Of a stretch of DNA of 24,305 nt, positions 7,684 to 15,552 are shown one piece after another (positions within the stretch are counted from its first letter, which is position 1; each line of letters begins with the position of its first letter). Source of the DNA: DASZTU01 sp035493835 (lineage in GTDB: Bacteria > Pseudomonadota > Alphaproteobacteria > Rhizobiales > Devosiaceae); assembly GCA_035493835.1 (NCBI GenBank), contig DATJHO010000074.1, positions 1 to 24,305 of the forward strand. Direction: 5' to 3'. The position numbers and the translations under genes are program-made. The notes under the pieces were generated by a model that made no database searches, was not told the origin of the DNA, and saw only the letters and a list, made by a program, of their open reading frames with translations.

Positions 7684-7789
7684 TAGAGCCGTTCACCGTT
7701 TCGTGGAAACACTGAACGTTCTCTAACTCTTTGTTGTGTCGCGTTTCCGAAACGGAAAAGTGGTGGCCACTTTTCCTGGAAACGCTCTA
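7684..7789. repeat. RIME-like palindromic intergenic element (about 106 bp)
   Basis: The element is bounded by TAGAGC (7684) and its inverse GCTCTA (7784-7789). It contains a perfect 10-bp hairpin GGAAAAGTGG-TGG-CCACTTTTCC (7754-7776), with GCGTTTCC and GGAAACGC flanking it as a wider, looser inverted pair (about 7741-7785). Very similar sequences recur between genes in Hyphomicrobiales genomes; in Sinorhizobium, intergenic mosaic elements of about 108 bp were named RIME1. The family name is from memory, not from an alignment. It lies just downstream of the epimerase gene and may affect transcript ends. Confidence 0.6.
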
Positions 7790-7800
7790 TTGGGGAAAAG

Positions 7801-8787
7801 CTATCTTCCCAGCGCGTCCTGCTCCTCGGCGATGCGGTCGTTAAGGGCATCGACCTCGTTAGCCTGGTGCGGCGTGGCCTTGAGCCGGGCCTGGACGCGC
7901 GCCAGCGGCTCGGCAAGAATTTCGGCCAGATCTTCCGAGCAGGTGAACGGCCCGGCGACTGACTTGACCTTCGAATTGTCGAACAGCGCTGCGCGGCTCT
8001 TGTCGCCCGTCAGCGGACCTTCCCACGCCTTGTTGTAGCGCACGAGGGTGTCGGTCGGCACATGCACGATCTTGGCTTCGACCCCGAGCCCGGCGGCGAT
8101 CGCGGCGTAGATGTCGTCCCAGGTGTAGCCGCGATCCGAGGTGATGTGGAAATCGGTGCCGAGGGCTGCTTCCTTGCCGAAGAGATTGATGAAGGGCGCG
8201 GCAAAATCGATTGAGCGCGTCAGCGTCCAGGGCGAGGCGCCATCGCCGGCGACCAGCACCTTGCGGCCGGCAAGCAGGCGCGCCGCCAGTTCATCGCCCG
8301 AACCTACCATGGTCGGCAGCCCGGTCCTGACGGTGTGGCTGGGGCGGACGATGGTCCAGGGCAGGCGCGTTTCGGCCTTCAGCATCGCCTCGCAGGCGAT
8401 CTTCTTCTGGCTGTACTCCCAATAGGGATTAACCGTCGGCGTCTTTTCGGTGATGACGTAGTGGCGCGGCGGCTTTTCGTAGACGGAGGCGGAGGAAATG
8501 AAGATGTACTGGCCGGTACGGCCGGCGAAGGTTGCAATGTCCTCGGCCATCTGCTCGGGCGTGAACACCATGAACTGGCAGACCACGTCGTAGCGGTTCT
8601 CGGCGAGGGCGCGATAGGCGGCGGGGTCCTTCATGTCGCCGACAATGGAGGTGACGCCGGCCGGCAGCGGCACGTCGGTGTGGCCGCGGTTGAAAACTGT
8701 GACCTTGTGGCCCGCCGCCACCGATTTTTCGACGCAGGGCAGGGAGATCTGGCCGGTTCCACCGACATACAAAACGCTGAGCGACAT
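7801..8787 (-). CDS. NAD-dependent epimerase/dehydratase-like SDR (extended or atypical)
   Basis: This 328-residue cytoplasmic protein begins at the ATG at 8787, preceded by GGAGGAA. It shows the Rossmann motif GGTGQIS near the N-terminus (9-15), an acidic-free second strand (VTVFNRG, suggesting NADP), a FISSASVY strand with the catalytic Ser, and YSQKK as the YxxxK pair. The C-terminal half is the substrate-binding region of nucleotide-sugar epimerase-like proteins, similar to chloroplast CSP41-type and isoflavone-reductase-like atypical SDRs. No sugar genes flank it, so the substrate is unknown. The divergent neighbour is an aldo/keto reductase across a 332-bp gap, so shared redox regulation is possible but not shown. 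Confidence 0.85.
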   Translation of the reverse strand: MSLSVLYVGGTGQISLPCVEKSVAAGHKVTVFNRGHTDVPLPAGVTSIVGDMKDPAAYRALAENRYDVVCQFMVFTPEQMAEDIATFAGRTGQYIFISSASVYEKPPRHYVITEKTPTVNPYWEYSQKKIACEAMLKAETRLPWTIVRPSHTVRTGLPTMVGSGDELAARLLAGRKVLVAGDGASPWTLTRSIDFAAPFINLFGKEAALGTDFHITSDRGYTWDDIYAAIAAGLGVEAKIVHVPTDTLVRYNKAWEGPLTGDKSRAALFDNSKVKSVAGPFTCSEDLAEILAEPLARVQARLKATPHQANEVDALNDRIAEEQDALGR

Positions 8788-9119
8788 GGGAAATTCCTCC
8801 GAGGCCGGCTGGTCCACCGGCTCTATGGCCGCCAGATTGCGGCAGCGGCGGTGAACTGGCAAGAGGGGCTATGCGCCCCCCGGCAGGAAAGTACCCGGCG
8901 GGATCTTGATCGCCTCCTCCGGCTTGCCGGTGGGTCGATTTCCGGGTTACGGTAAATCCGTACCAGCCCAACCGTGCCGAAATAATCCGAGCATCAGCCC
9001 TGCCGGCTTGCACGGTTTCGGCCTTGCAGCAGCTTCATTGCGAAGTGGTCCAGCGGGCAAAGCCTGCGGCTGGGTAGAGCATTTACGAGGCCGGATGGCC
9101 GCATATTGGGAGAGGATCT
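8788..9119. other. 332-bp divergent intergenic region with a small dyad
   Basis: This region separates the divergent epimerase (-) and aldo/keto reductase (+) genes and should hold both promoters. I see no gene in it. TACGG-TAAAT-CCGTA (8948-8962) is a 5-bp perfect inverted repeat with a 5-nt spacer, a possible operator. GGGAGAGG about 6 nt before 9120 is the reductase ribosome binding site, and GGAGGAA just after 8787 is that of the epimerase. No clear -35/-10 pair stood out. Confidence 0.4.
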
Positions 9120-10151
9120 ATGCAGTATCGGAAACTGGGCAATACCGGCGCGGTGGTGGCCAACTATTGCCTCGGCACGATGACGTTCGGCGCCGAATCG
9201 GACGAGACGACATCGCACAAGATCCTCGATGATTATTTTGCCTGGGGCGGCAATTTCATCGACACGGCCGACGTCTATAGCAACGGCGTTTCAGAGGAGA
9301 TCGTCGGTCGCTGGCTCAAGAGCCATCCGACCGAGGCGCGGCAGGCGATCGTTGCCACCAAGGGCCGGTTCCCGATGGGCGATGGGCCGAACGAGTTGGG
9401 CCTGTCGCGGCGGCACCTCAACCAGGCGCTGAACGACTCTCTGAAGCGTCTGGGCGTCGAGCAGATCGATCTCTACCAGATGCACGCCTGGGACGCGCTG
9501 ACCCCGCTCGAGGAGACCCTGCGCTTCCTCGACGACGCCGTAAGCGCCGGCAAGATCGCCTATTACGGCTTTTCCAACTATCTCGGCTGGCACATCACCA
9601 AGGCCGTGCACGTCGCCAAGGCTGCGGGCTTTGCCCCGCCGGTGACGCTGCAGCCGCAATACAACCTGCTCGTGCGCGAGATCGAACTCGAGACCATACC
9701 GGCGTGCATGGATGCGGGGATCGGGCTGTTGCCGTGGTCGCCGCTCGGCGGCGGCTGGCTGACGGGCAAGTACAAGCGCGACGTCGCCCCGACAGGCGCG
9801 ACCCGGCTGGGCGAAAATCCCAAGCGCGGCAGCGAGGCCTACGCGCCGCGCAACGATCAGGAGCGCACCTGGAGCATCATCGATGCGGTCGGCGAGGTGG
9901 CGGAGGTCCATGGCGCCAGCAAGGCGCAGGTGGCGCTGGCCTGGGTGGACGCACAGCCGGCGGTGACCTCGGTCATCCTCGGCATTCGCACGCCGGAGCA
10001 ACTGGCCGACAACCTCGGCGCCGCCAAGCTGCAGCTCACGCCGGAGGACTTGGCCAAGCTCAATGCCGCCAGTGCGCCGCAGATCGGGCAATATCCCTAC
10101 GGCCAGAGCGGCACCAACCAGCGCTTCCGCAAGATCGGCGGCGGGCGCTAA
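9120..10151 (+). CDS. aldo/keto reductase
   Basis: This 343-residue protein is an NADPH-dependent aldo/keto reductase with a TIM-barrel fold. It resembles the Kv-beta/YajO-type subgroup that acts on small aldehydes and sugars. The catalytic tetrad is visible: Asp and Tyr in DTADVYSNG (about 48-56), Lys in ATKG (about 80), and His in QMHAWD (about 121). The C-terminal cofactor-binding part has the usual VILGIRTPEQL segment. A good GGGAGAGG precedes the ATG. The physiological substrate cannot be told. It is divergent from the epimerase gene and followed by a strong hairpin and a palindromic repeat. Confidence 0.92.
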   Translation: MQYRKLGNTGAVVANYCLGTMTFGAESDETTSHKILDDYFAWGGNFIDTADVYSNGVSEEIVGRWLKSHPTEARQAIVATKGRFPMGDGPNELGLSRRHLNQALNDSLKRLGVEQIDLYQMHAWDALTPLEETLRFLDDAVSAGKIAYYGFSNYLGWHITKAVHVAKAAGFAPPVTLQPQYNLLVREIELETIPACMDAGIGLLPWSPLGGGWLTGKYKRDVAPTGATRLGENPKRGSEAYAPRNDQERTWSIIDAVGEVAEVHGASKAQVALAWVDAQPAVTSVILGIRTPEQLADNLGAAKLQLTPEDLAKLNAASAPQIGQYPYGQSGTNQRFRKIGGGR

Positions 10152-10163
10152 AGGGGCGGCGGG

Positions 10164-10194
10164 TGCATGGGGCGCTTAAGGGGCGCCCCATGCA
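10164..10194 (+). terminator. perfect 12-bp hairpin 13 bp after the aldo/keto reductase stop
   Basis: The arms TGCATGGGGCGC (10164-10175) and GCGCCCCATGCA (10183-10194) pair perfectly around a 7-nt loop. The position suggests a transcript end for the reductase gene or protection against 3' decay. No T-tract follows, so it is not a canonical intrinsic terminator. It could equally be part of the adjoining repeat. Confidence 0.45.
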
Positions 10195-10198
10195 TGAA

Positions 10199-10285
10199 CG
10201 TCATCCCGACGAACGTCGGGATCCATCTCCGGGCAACATTCACGTGGTTGAGGGGAGATGGATTCCGGCGTGCGCCGGAATGACG
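10199..10285. repeat. REP-like palindromic element, copy 1
   Basis: A long imperfect inverted repeat starts CGTCATCCCGACG and ends GCCGGAATGACG. Inner arms ATCCATCTCC and GGAGATGGAT are perfectly complementary. Each half also folds as a small GC hairpin. It lies between two convergent genes, a usual place for REP/BIME-type elements. Other windows with CGTCA/TGACG ends at 15131, 15314 and 19781 have the same organisation. Confidence 0.65.
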
Positions 10286-10379
10286 CCATGGTTGGGAGGG
10301 GGCGGAGCACTGCCGCAAAGGGCGGCTCCGCTCGCCCGGTTCCTGCTCGCCCCTTGTCAATTTGCCGACCTGGGTCGCC

Positions 10380-12395
10380 TCAGCGATTGCTCATCGCGGT
10401 GGTGATGGCCTTAGCGAGTTGGTGCTCGAAGAAGGGCTTGTCGAGCTTGTTGAAGCGCATGCCGCCGACCGGGAGTTCGGCGTAGCCGGTCGCGAGAATG
10501 ATTGGCAGCTCGGGCCGGCGGGCGCGGATTTCTTCGGCCAGCTGCAGGCCGGTCATGTTCGGCATGGCCTGGTCGGTAATCACCAGATCGATGTGCTCGC
10601 GCTCGAAAATCTCGAGCGCGCGCAGGCCCGAATTGGCCTCGAAGACTTTATGGCCAAGATCCTCGAGCATGGCGCCGGTATTCATCAAGACCAGCCCGTC
10701 ATCGTCCACGGCGAGGACGTTGAGCGCGGTGGCGGATGGCTCCTGGCCCGGGGGTTCGGCGACTTTCTTCGCTGCGGCCGTCGTTTCCGGCTGCGCCGCC
10801 GGCAGCCAGATCTCGACAGTGGTCCCCCCGCCCGGCTGGCTTTGCAGCCTGAGGCGTCCGGAGAGCTGTTCGGCCATGCCGTGCACCATGGAGAGGCCGA
10901 GCCCGGTGCCCTTGCCCACGCCCTTGGTGGTGAAGAACGGCTCCGTGGCCCGGGCGAGGGTTTCGGCATCCATGCCCTCGCCGGTATCGGTCACGAAGAG
11001 GCGCAGGTACCGCCCGGGGGCGAGGCCGATCGGGTGACCGGGGCCGATGGTTTCGGCGCTGCAGCCGATGATGATCGTTCCGCCCTCTTCCATTGCGTCC
11101 CGCGCGTTGACAGCAAGGTTGAGCAGCGCGAGCTCAAGCTGGTTGGGATCGGCCAGTACCAGATCTAGGTCGCAGGTGAACCGGGTCTCGATGGCATATT
11201 GCGGGCCGAGCGAGCGCTGCAATAGGGGGTTCATGCCGTGCACCAGCTCGGGGACGTGCACCGGTTGGGCCGTCAGGTCCTGCCGGCGCGCGAAGGCGAG
11301 CATGCGCTGGGTCAGCGCGGCGCCGCGCTCGGCGCCCTGCATCGCGTTGCCGATAAGCTGCAACGCCCTTGGGTCGTCGGGCACGCGCTTGCGCAACAAT
11401 TCGAGGCTGCCGATCACCGCCATCAGCAAATTGTTGAAGTCATGGGCGATGCCGCCGGTGAGTTGCCCGATCGCTTCCATCTTCTGGGACTGGAAAAAGG
11501 CTTCGCGCGCCTGCTCCAGGGCCTTCTGCGTTTCGTTGCGCTCGGTCATGTCGCGCGTCACCTTGGCGAAGCCGAGCAGCTTGCCGTCGGGATCGCGAAT
11601 GGGGTCGATCACGACGTTGGCCCAGAAGCGGCTGCCATCCTTGCGGATGCGCCAACTTTCCTTTTCGAACCGGCCGTCCTTCAAGGCGGTCGCCAGCGCC
11701 AACGCGGGCTCGCCGCGGGCCCGATCCTCCTCGGTATAGAATTTGGAGAAGTGCTGGCCGACGATTTCGTCCGGCATATAGCCCTTGATGCGCTGGGCGC
11801 CGAGGTTCCAATTGGTGACGCGGCCCTCGGGGTCCAGCATGTAGATGGCGTAGTCCGATACGCCCTGCACCAGCAGCCGGAACTGCTGTTCGCTGCGCCG
11901 CAGCGCCTCCGCGGTCGCGCGATGATCAGACATGTCGCGGGTGACCTTGCCGTAGCCGAGCAAATTCCCGTTTGCGTCGCGGATCGGATCGATGACGACA
12001 TGGGCCCAGAAGCGGGTGCCGTCCTTGCGCACGCGCCAGCCCTCGCTTTCGAAGCGGCTTTCGCGCTCGGCGGTTTGGAGAGCCAGGGCGGGAAGGTTCG
12101 TCGCCCGGTCCTCGGGGGTATAGAATTTCGAGAAATGCTGGCCGATGATCTCTTCGGCGGTATAGCCCTTAAACCGCGCCGCCCCGGCATTCCAGCTCAC
12201 GATGTTGCCGTTGGGGTCGAGCATGTAGACGGCGTAATCGGTGAGCGCTTCCACCAGCACGCGGTAGCGCTCCGAATCCGCCGCGGGGGATTTGGCCTGG
12301 CCTTCATCGGCCTCGGGTGAACGGGCCGCGGGGTTTGCCGCCGGCGCACCAGATCTCCGGGGATCGGACCCCCGACCGCGTCCCAGTCTCAGCAT
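10380..12395 (-). CDS. soluble hybrid sensor histidine kinase, PAS-PAS-HisKA-HATPase-REC
   Basis: This 671-residue protein has no membrane segment and should sense a cytoplasmic signal. Two PAS domains (about 43-160 and 170-288) are close copies of each other. HisKA has GGIAHDFNN with phospho-His318. HATPase_c has the N-box (Asn426, Asn430), DTGEG (470-474) and a GTGLGLS G-box (497-502). The C-terminal receiver has the acidic pocket DDD (564-566), phospho-Asp608 and Lys653. All are intact, so phosphotransfer from His318 to Asp608 is expected, then to an unknown Hpt protein. The PAS domains lack the NCR motif of LOV photosensors, so blue-light sensing is unlikely; the ligand is unknown. The ATG at 12395 has a weak ribosome binding site. 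The 234 bp upstream are AT-richer and gene-free. Confidence 0.93.
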   Translation of the reverse strand: MLRLGRGRGSDPRRSGAPAANPAARSPEADEGQAKSPAADSERYRVLVEALTDYAVYMLDPNGNIVSWNAGAARFKGYTAEEIIGQHFSKFYTPEDRATNLPALALQTAERESRFESEGWRVRKDGTRFWAHVVIDPIRDANGNLLGYGKVTRDMSDHRATAEALRRSEQQFRLLVQGVSDYAIYMLDPEGRVTNWNLGAQRIKGYMPDEIVGQHFSKFYTEEDRARGEPALALATALKDGRFEKESWRIRKDGSRFWANVVIDPIRDPDGKLLGFAKVTRDMTERNETQKALEQAREAFFQSQKMEAIGQLTGGIAHDFNNLLMAVIGSLELLRKRVPDDPRALQLIGNAMQGAERGAALTQRMLAFARRQDLTAQPVHVPELVHGMNPLLQRSLGPQYAIETRFTCDLDLVLADPNQLELALLNLAVNARDAMEEGGTIIIGCSAETIGPGHPIGLAPGRYLRLFVTDTGEGMDAETLARATEPFFTTKGVGKGTGLGLSMVHGMAEQLSGRLRLQSQPGGGTTVEIWLPAAQPETTAAAKKVAEPPGQEPSATALNVLAVDDDGLVLMNTGAMLEDLGHKVFEANSGLRALEIFEREHIDLVITDQAMPNMTGLQLAEEIRARRPELPIILATGYAELPVGGMRFNKLDKPFFEHQLAKAITTAMSNR

Positions 12396-12629
12396 TGCGT
12401 TGCGGCTGTCAGCCGGGAAGGCGCGGTGTGGCGAAAAAAAAGAATCTGAATCAATTGTTTTGCTTTGCCCCGGGGAAGCTTTTTCGGAACGAAAACAGCT
12501 CTCGTAACACTACTTCGGTGCGAGAACGTCCTAATGTCGTTTTGGATGCATCAGGCCTTGTTTTTGCACCATTAAGCGAAATCCGGCTATCCCTTCGCCA
12601 GGGCTGGTAACCGATTTTCTGCTCCGCGC

Positions 12630-13601
12630 TTAGCGTCCGGGCCGGGCCGGCGGCTTCCTGCCAGGGGTAAGGTCCACATCGAGAAGATGGCCGGCGCGCA
12701 GGATCTTGGCCGGCTGCGTCCGCCCGATCGCTTCGGCATCGAGCATGCGGAGCAGGGTGCCGGTGTCGGTGACCGCACGGTTGCCGAGCGTCAGCAGGAT
12801 ATCGCCTTCGAGGAGGCCGGCGGTGGCGGCCGCTCCATTGGGAGCGAGGCCGTGGAGCACCACGGCGGACCGGGTCGAAATACCGGCCGCATCGGCGATC
12901 CGGCGCGGCAGCGGCACAGTGTCGGCGCTGAGGCCGAGAAAGGCGCGGCGCACCGCGCCATGCTGCAGGATCTCGCCCAGCACGAAGCGGACGGTGTTGC
13001 TGGCGACGGCGAAGCAGAGGCCCTGTGCGCCGCTGATCATGGCGGTGTTGATGCCGATGACCTCGCCGGCCGAACTTGCGAGCGCGCCGCCGGAATTGCC
13101 GGGGTTCAGGGCGGCATCGGTCTGGATGACATCGTCGATCGGCCGGCCGGTTGGGGAGGCGAGGCTGCGGCCGAGCGCCGAGATAACACCAGCCGTGACG
13201 GTGGATTCAAAACCCAGCGGATTGCCAATGGCGATGGCGATCTGGCCGCGCCTGAGGCGGCTGCTGTCGCCCAGGCTGGCCGCGGCGAGCCCGTCGCCCG
13301 CGGCCTTGACCAGCGCCAGATCCGTGTCGGGATCGGTGCCGATGATGCGGCCCGAGAGGGTTCGCGCTTCGGCGAAGCGCAGCTCGACGGTTGCCTGGTC
13401 GCGGACCACATGGGCGTTGGTGACGATGAGGCCATCGGGCGAGAGCACGACCCCCGAGCCAAGGCCTCGGCCGCCGGTGATGACCGCGCAAACGGCGGGC
13501 CCCAAGCCTTCGGCAACGTCGGCCACGGCGCGCGAATAGGCGTCGAAAAGGCCATCGTCGTGGGCGTCGTCATGGGCATCGGAAGGGAAGGGCAGCGACA
13601 T
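12630..13601 (-). CDS. Deg/HtrA-family serine protease with PDZ domain, intact triad
   Basis: This 323-residue S1C protease has the full triad: His64 (TNAHVV), Asp94 (DPDTDLA) and Ser170 (GNSGGAL). One PDZ domain (about 220-310) follows, in which LLEGDILLTLG is the recognisable turn. Typical DegP has a signal peptide and two PDZ domains. Here the N-terminus (MSLPFPSDAHDDAHDDG) is acidic and has no signal peptide, so I infer a cytoplasmic protease of DegS/single-PDZ size. The ATG at 13601 has GGAG upstream. It is divergent from a catalytically dead relative at 13728 across 126 bp, which implies shared control and perhaps a functional pair. Confidence 0.92.
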   Translation of the reverse strand: MSLPFPSDAHDDAHDDGLFDAYSRAVADVAEGLGPAVCAVITGGRGLGSGVVLSPDGLIVTNAHVVRDQATVELRFAEARTLSGRIIGTDPDTDLALVKAAGDGLAAASLGDSSRLRRGQIAIAIGNPLGFESTVTAGVISALGRSLASPTGRPIDDVIQTDAALNPGNSGGALASSAGEVIGINTAMISGAQGLCFAVASNTVRFVLGEILQHGAVRRAFLGLSADTVPLPRRIADAAGISTRSAVVLHGLAPNGAAATAGLLEGDILLTLGNRAVTDTGTLLRMLDAEAIGRTQPAKILRAGHLLDVDLTPGRKPPARPGR

Positions 13602-13727
13602 GGGTGGGCTCCGCCGGTTGATGCCCTAGGAGCTAGGCACGGCCATGCGACATCGCACCTGCCCACGTGGCCAGCTTTAGCGCGAGCCCCGGCGGGAGCA
13701 GCATTATGTCATGAACGGAGACTGGCG
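13602..13727. promoter_or_regulatory. divergent promoter region of the two Deg-like genes
   Basis: This 126-bp region lies between the intact Deg gene (-) and the Deg-like pseudoprotease gene (+). It contains a small dyad CCTAG-GAG-CTAGG (13625-13637) close to the minus-strand start, and a ribosome binding site (ACGGAG) for the plus-strand gene. No promoter boxes are convincing. Shared regulation is an inference from the layout. Confidence 0.35.
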
Positions 13728-14603
13728 ATGGCGAACGAAAGTTTCGATTTGCAAGGCTTGTCCGCAGCCCTGGCCGAGGCGACTGCCAAGGCGGCGGAGC
13801 GGGTGGTTACGGTTGATGGCAGCGGCTACGGCATCAGCGGCGTGATCTGGCGGGGCGGGCTGGTGGTCACCGCGCATGAAGCGCTGGCCGGCGAAGAAGA
13901 TTTCTCGGTGCGGATGCCTTCGGGCGAGAAGAAGGAGGCCAAGCTCGTGGGGCGAGATCCCTCCACCGATGTTGCGGTCCTCACGCTTGAAACCGGCCCC
14001 TTTGCCGATTGGACGGGCGCGCCGGTGCCCCAGGCCGGCTCGATCGCGCTGGCGGTGGGGCGCAGCGACGCCTCGCCGATTGCGGCCTTCGGCGTGGTGA
14101 GCGAATCCGGCCCCGCCTGGCGCAGCATGCGCGGGGGGCTGATCGACGCCCGGCTGACGCTCGGCTTGCGGCTGCCGCGGCGCGCCGAGGGCGGCGCAGT
14201 CGTTGCCCCCGACGGAAGGCTGATCGGGCTGGCGGTGACTGGCCCGCGGCGGCAGGCGCTGGCGATCCCCGCCACCACGATCGAGCGGGCAGTCGCCACG
14301 CTCGGGCAGCGGGGGTATGTGGCGCGCGGCTATCTCGGCATCAGCCTCCACCCGCTGGCGCGTGGCGTGAACGGGGGCGGGGCGATCGTGGTAGGGATTG
14401 AGCCTGAGGGGCCGGCTGCAAAGGCAGGCTTGGTGGTGGGCGACATCATCACTACATGGAATGGCGAAGCGGTGGATTCGGTCGGCGCGGTATCGCGGCG
14501 GCTGGGTACAGACGTGGTAGGACAGGCAGTAACACTGGGATTGATACGCGGCGGAAATGCAACCGACCTTATCGCTACCATCGGCGAACGGCCTCGCGCC
14601 TGA
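13728..14603 (+). CDS. Deg/HtrA-like pseudoprotease with PDZ domain, catalytic Ser lost
   Basis: This 291-residue protein has the S1C trypsin-like fold followed by one PDZ domain (about 195-285, with KAGLVVGDIITTWNG). His50 (VTAHEAL) and Asp81 (DPSTDVA) of the triad are kept, but the nucleophile motif GNSGGAL reads RAEGGAV, with Glu154 at the serine position. It should be unable to cleave. No signal peptide is seen. The start at 13728 has ACGGAG upstream; the frame is open further 5' but only through the divergent gene. It overlaps the following LuxR-type gene by 47 bp, so the two are co-transcribed. It might modulate the intact protease next door or act as a chaperone-like binder, but this is inference. 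Confidence 0.85.
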   Translation: MANESFDLQGLSAALAEATAKAAERVVTVDGSGYGISGVIWRGGLVVTAHEALAGEEDFSVRMPSGEKKEAKLVGRDPSTDVAVLTLETGPFADWTGAPVPQAGSIALAVGRSDASPIAAFGVVSESGPAWRSMRGGLIDARLTLGLRLPRRAEGGAVVAPDGRLIGLAVTGPRRQALAIPATTIERAVATLGQRGYVARGYLGISLHPLARGVNGGGAIVVGIEPEGPAAKAGLVVGDIITTWNGEAVDSVGAVSRRLGTDVVGQAVTLGLIRGGNATDLIATIGERPRA

Positions 14604-15114
14604 GCATCTCGCGCCCCGGCGGGTGGCGGTCGTACTTGCCGATCGCGGGCTTGCGGCGACGCTCGTTGCCGAACTGGCGCTGACCCCCGGGTTAGCGCCA
14701 GCGCGGCGCGGCGACGCACCTGATCTGTTGATCACGGACGAGCGAGACCTGCCGCCCGACCGAAGGGTGCTGGTCGTCGGCAATGCGGCGGCCCGGCACG
14801 GCGTCTCGACGATTGCGGGCAATGACGTGAAGCTGATCGTGGCTGCGGCGCGGGTGGTGCTCGCCGGCTATCGGCTCGAACGGGACGCGGGCGTGCAAGA
14901 CGCGGCGGCGACGCCCGTATACCTGACCGCGCGCGAGCGCCAGGTGGCGGAATTGCTGGTCGACGGCGCCTCCAACAAGGTGATCGCGCGGCGGCTCGAC
15001 ATTTCCGTGCACACGGCCAAGTTCCACGTCGGTGCCGTTTTGGAAAAACTCGGCGCCCGCAACCGCTCCGACGCGGTGGCGATTGCGCTCAGGGACGGGC
15101 TGGTCGCGCTGTAA
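14557..15114 (+). CDS. LuxR/NarL-type DNA-binding regulator with an atypical receiver-like N-terminus
   Basis: This 185-residue protein ends with a clear LuxR/GerE helix-turn-helix (about 123-185): LTARERQVAELL, NKVIARRLDIS, VHTAKFHV. The N-terminal 115 residues are shorter than a receiver. They have a VAVVLADRG strand and DLLITDE, where Asp could match the phospho-acceptor, but the acidic pair of a normal receiver is missing and the later Lys is not clear. It may be phosphorylation-independent. The ATG at 14557 lies inside the preceding gene (47-bp overlap, GCGGCGGAA just upstream); an in-frame GTG at 14623 is an alternative start 20 nt after the upstream stop. Coupled to the Deg-like pseudoprotease gene. 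Confidence 0.8.
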   Translation: MQPTLSLPSANGLAPEHLAPRRVAVVLADRGLAATLVAELALTPGLAPARRGDAPDLLITDERDLPPDRRVLVVGNAAARHGVSTIAGNDVKLIVAAARVVLAGYRLERDAGVQDAAATPVYLTARERQVAELLVDGASNKVIARRLDISVHTAKFHVGAVLEKLGARNRSDAVAIALRDGLVAL

Positions 15115-15130
15115 GACACTCACCCGAGCA

Positions 15131-15217
15131 CCGTCATTGCCCCGGCTTGTCCGGGGCATCCAGGGCAACAGGCTGAGCCCTTGGCCCTGGATGCCCGGAA
15201 AAGCGGTGGCATGACGG
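15131..15217. repeat. REP-like palindromic element, copy 2
   Basis: It starts CCGTCATTGCC and ends GGCATGACGG, with inner complementary arms GGGCATCCAGGGC and GCCCTGGATGCCC around a short centre. It lies 16 bp after the LuxR-type gene in a convergent gap. The sequence is the type CGTCATTGCCCCGG...CCGGGG...ATGACGG that recurs in Hyphomicrobiales. Confidence 0.6.
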
Positions 15218-15313
15218 ACCCGTTAGGGCGGCGCGAAAGCCAGGCTGCAAAGGCGGCTTTGTCGCCTAGCTAGTGCGGCAGGCTGGCGCGCACGTTGAGT
15301 TGAAGCATCCACA

Positions 15314-15434
15314 TCCTCGCTCGTCATGGCCGGGCTTGACCCGGTCACCGATGATGACGTGCCACATCCGCGTTTGCTCGTGGGAACAGCTGCCGGGGTC
15401 CCCGAGTCACGCCCGGGGATGACGATGTGACGAG
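15314..15434. repeat. REP-like palindromic element, copy 3
   Basis: The outer arms CTCGTCATGGCCGGG (15319 on) and CCCGGGGATGACGA (to 15424) are imperfectly complementary, with further CTCGTCA/TGACGAG pairing outside them. The inner part ATCCGCG and CGGGGTCC has smaller hairpins. The form CTCGTCATGGCCGGGCTTGA is a widespread alphaproteobacterial intergenic motif. Together with copy 2 it fills most of the 438-bp gap 15115-15552; the rest holds a 7-bp hairpin TGCCAGC-GTAAT-GCTGGCA near 15470-15490 and no gene. Confidence 0.6.
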
Positions 15435-15552
15435 GGATGCAACTGATACCGGCGCCGTGCTGACGGCCCAATGCCAGCGTAATGCTGGCAGGCCCTTGTC
15501 TCAGCCGGCCGAAGGGGACGCGGTCCTGCCGGTCCCCCCAAAAATGCCTGCC

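Noticed and set aside
11238..12320. 360-residue frame antisense to the hybrid kinase
   Set aside because: The kinase reading is complete with every conserved box.
12440..12560. A GGAAC motif near 12487 as a general stress (EcfG-type) promoter
   Set aside because: No CGTT at 16-17 bp spacing on either strand, and the motif points away from the kinase gene.
12687..13727. 347-residue upstream extension of the plus-strand Deg-like protein
   Set aside because: It runs antisense through the intact Deg gene; the ATG at 13728 has its own ribosome binding site and starts the family-like sequence.
14623..14625. GTG as the definite start of the LuxR-type gene
   Set aside because: It has no ribosome binding site, so it is kept only as an alternative to the ATG at 14557.
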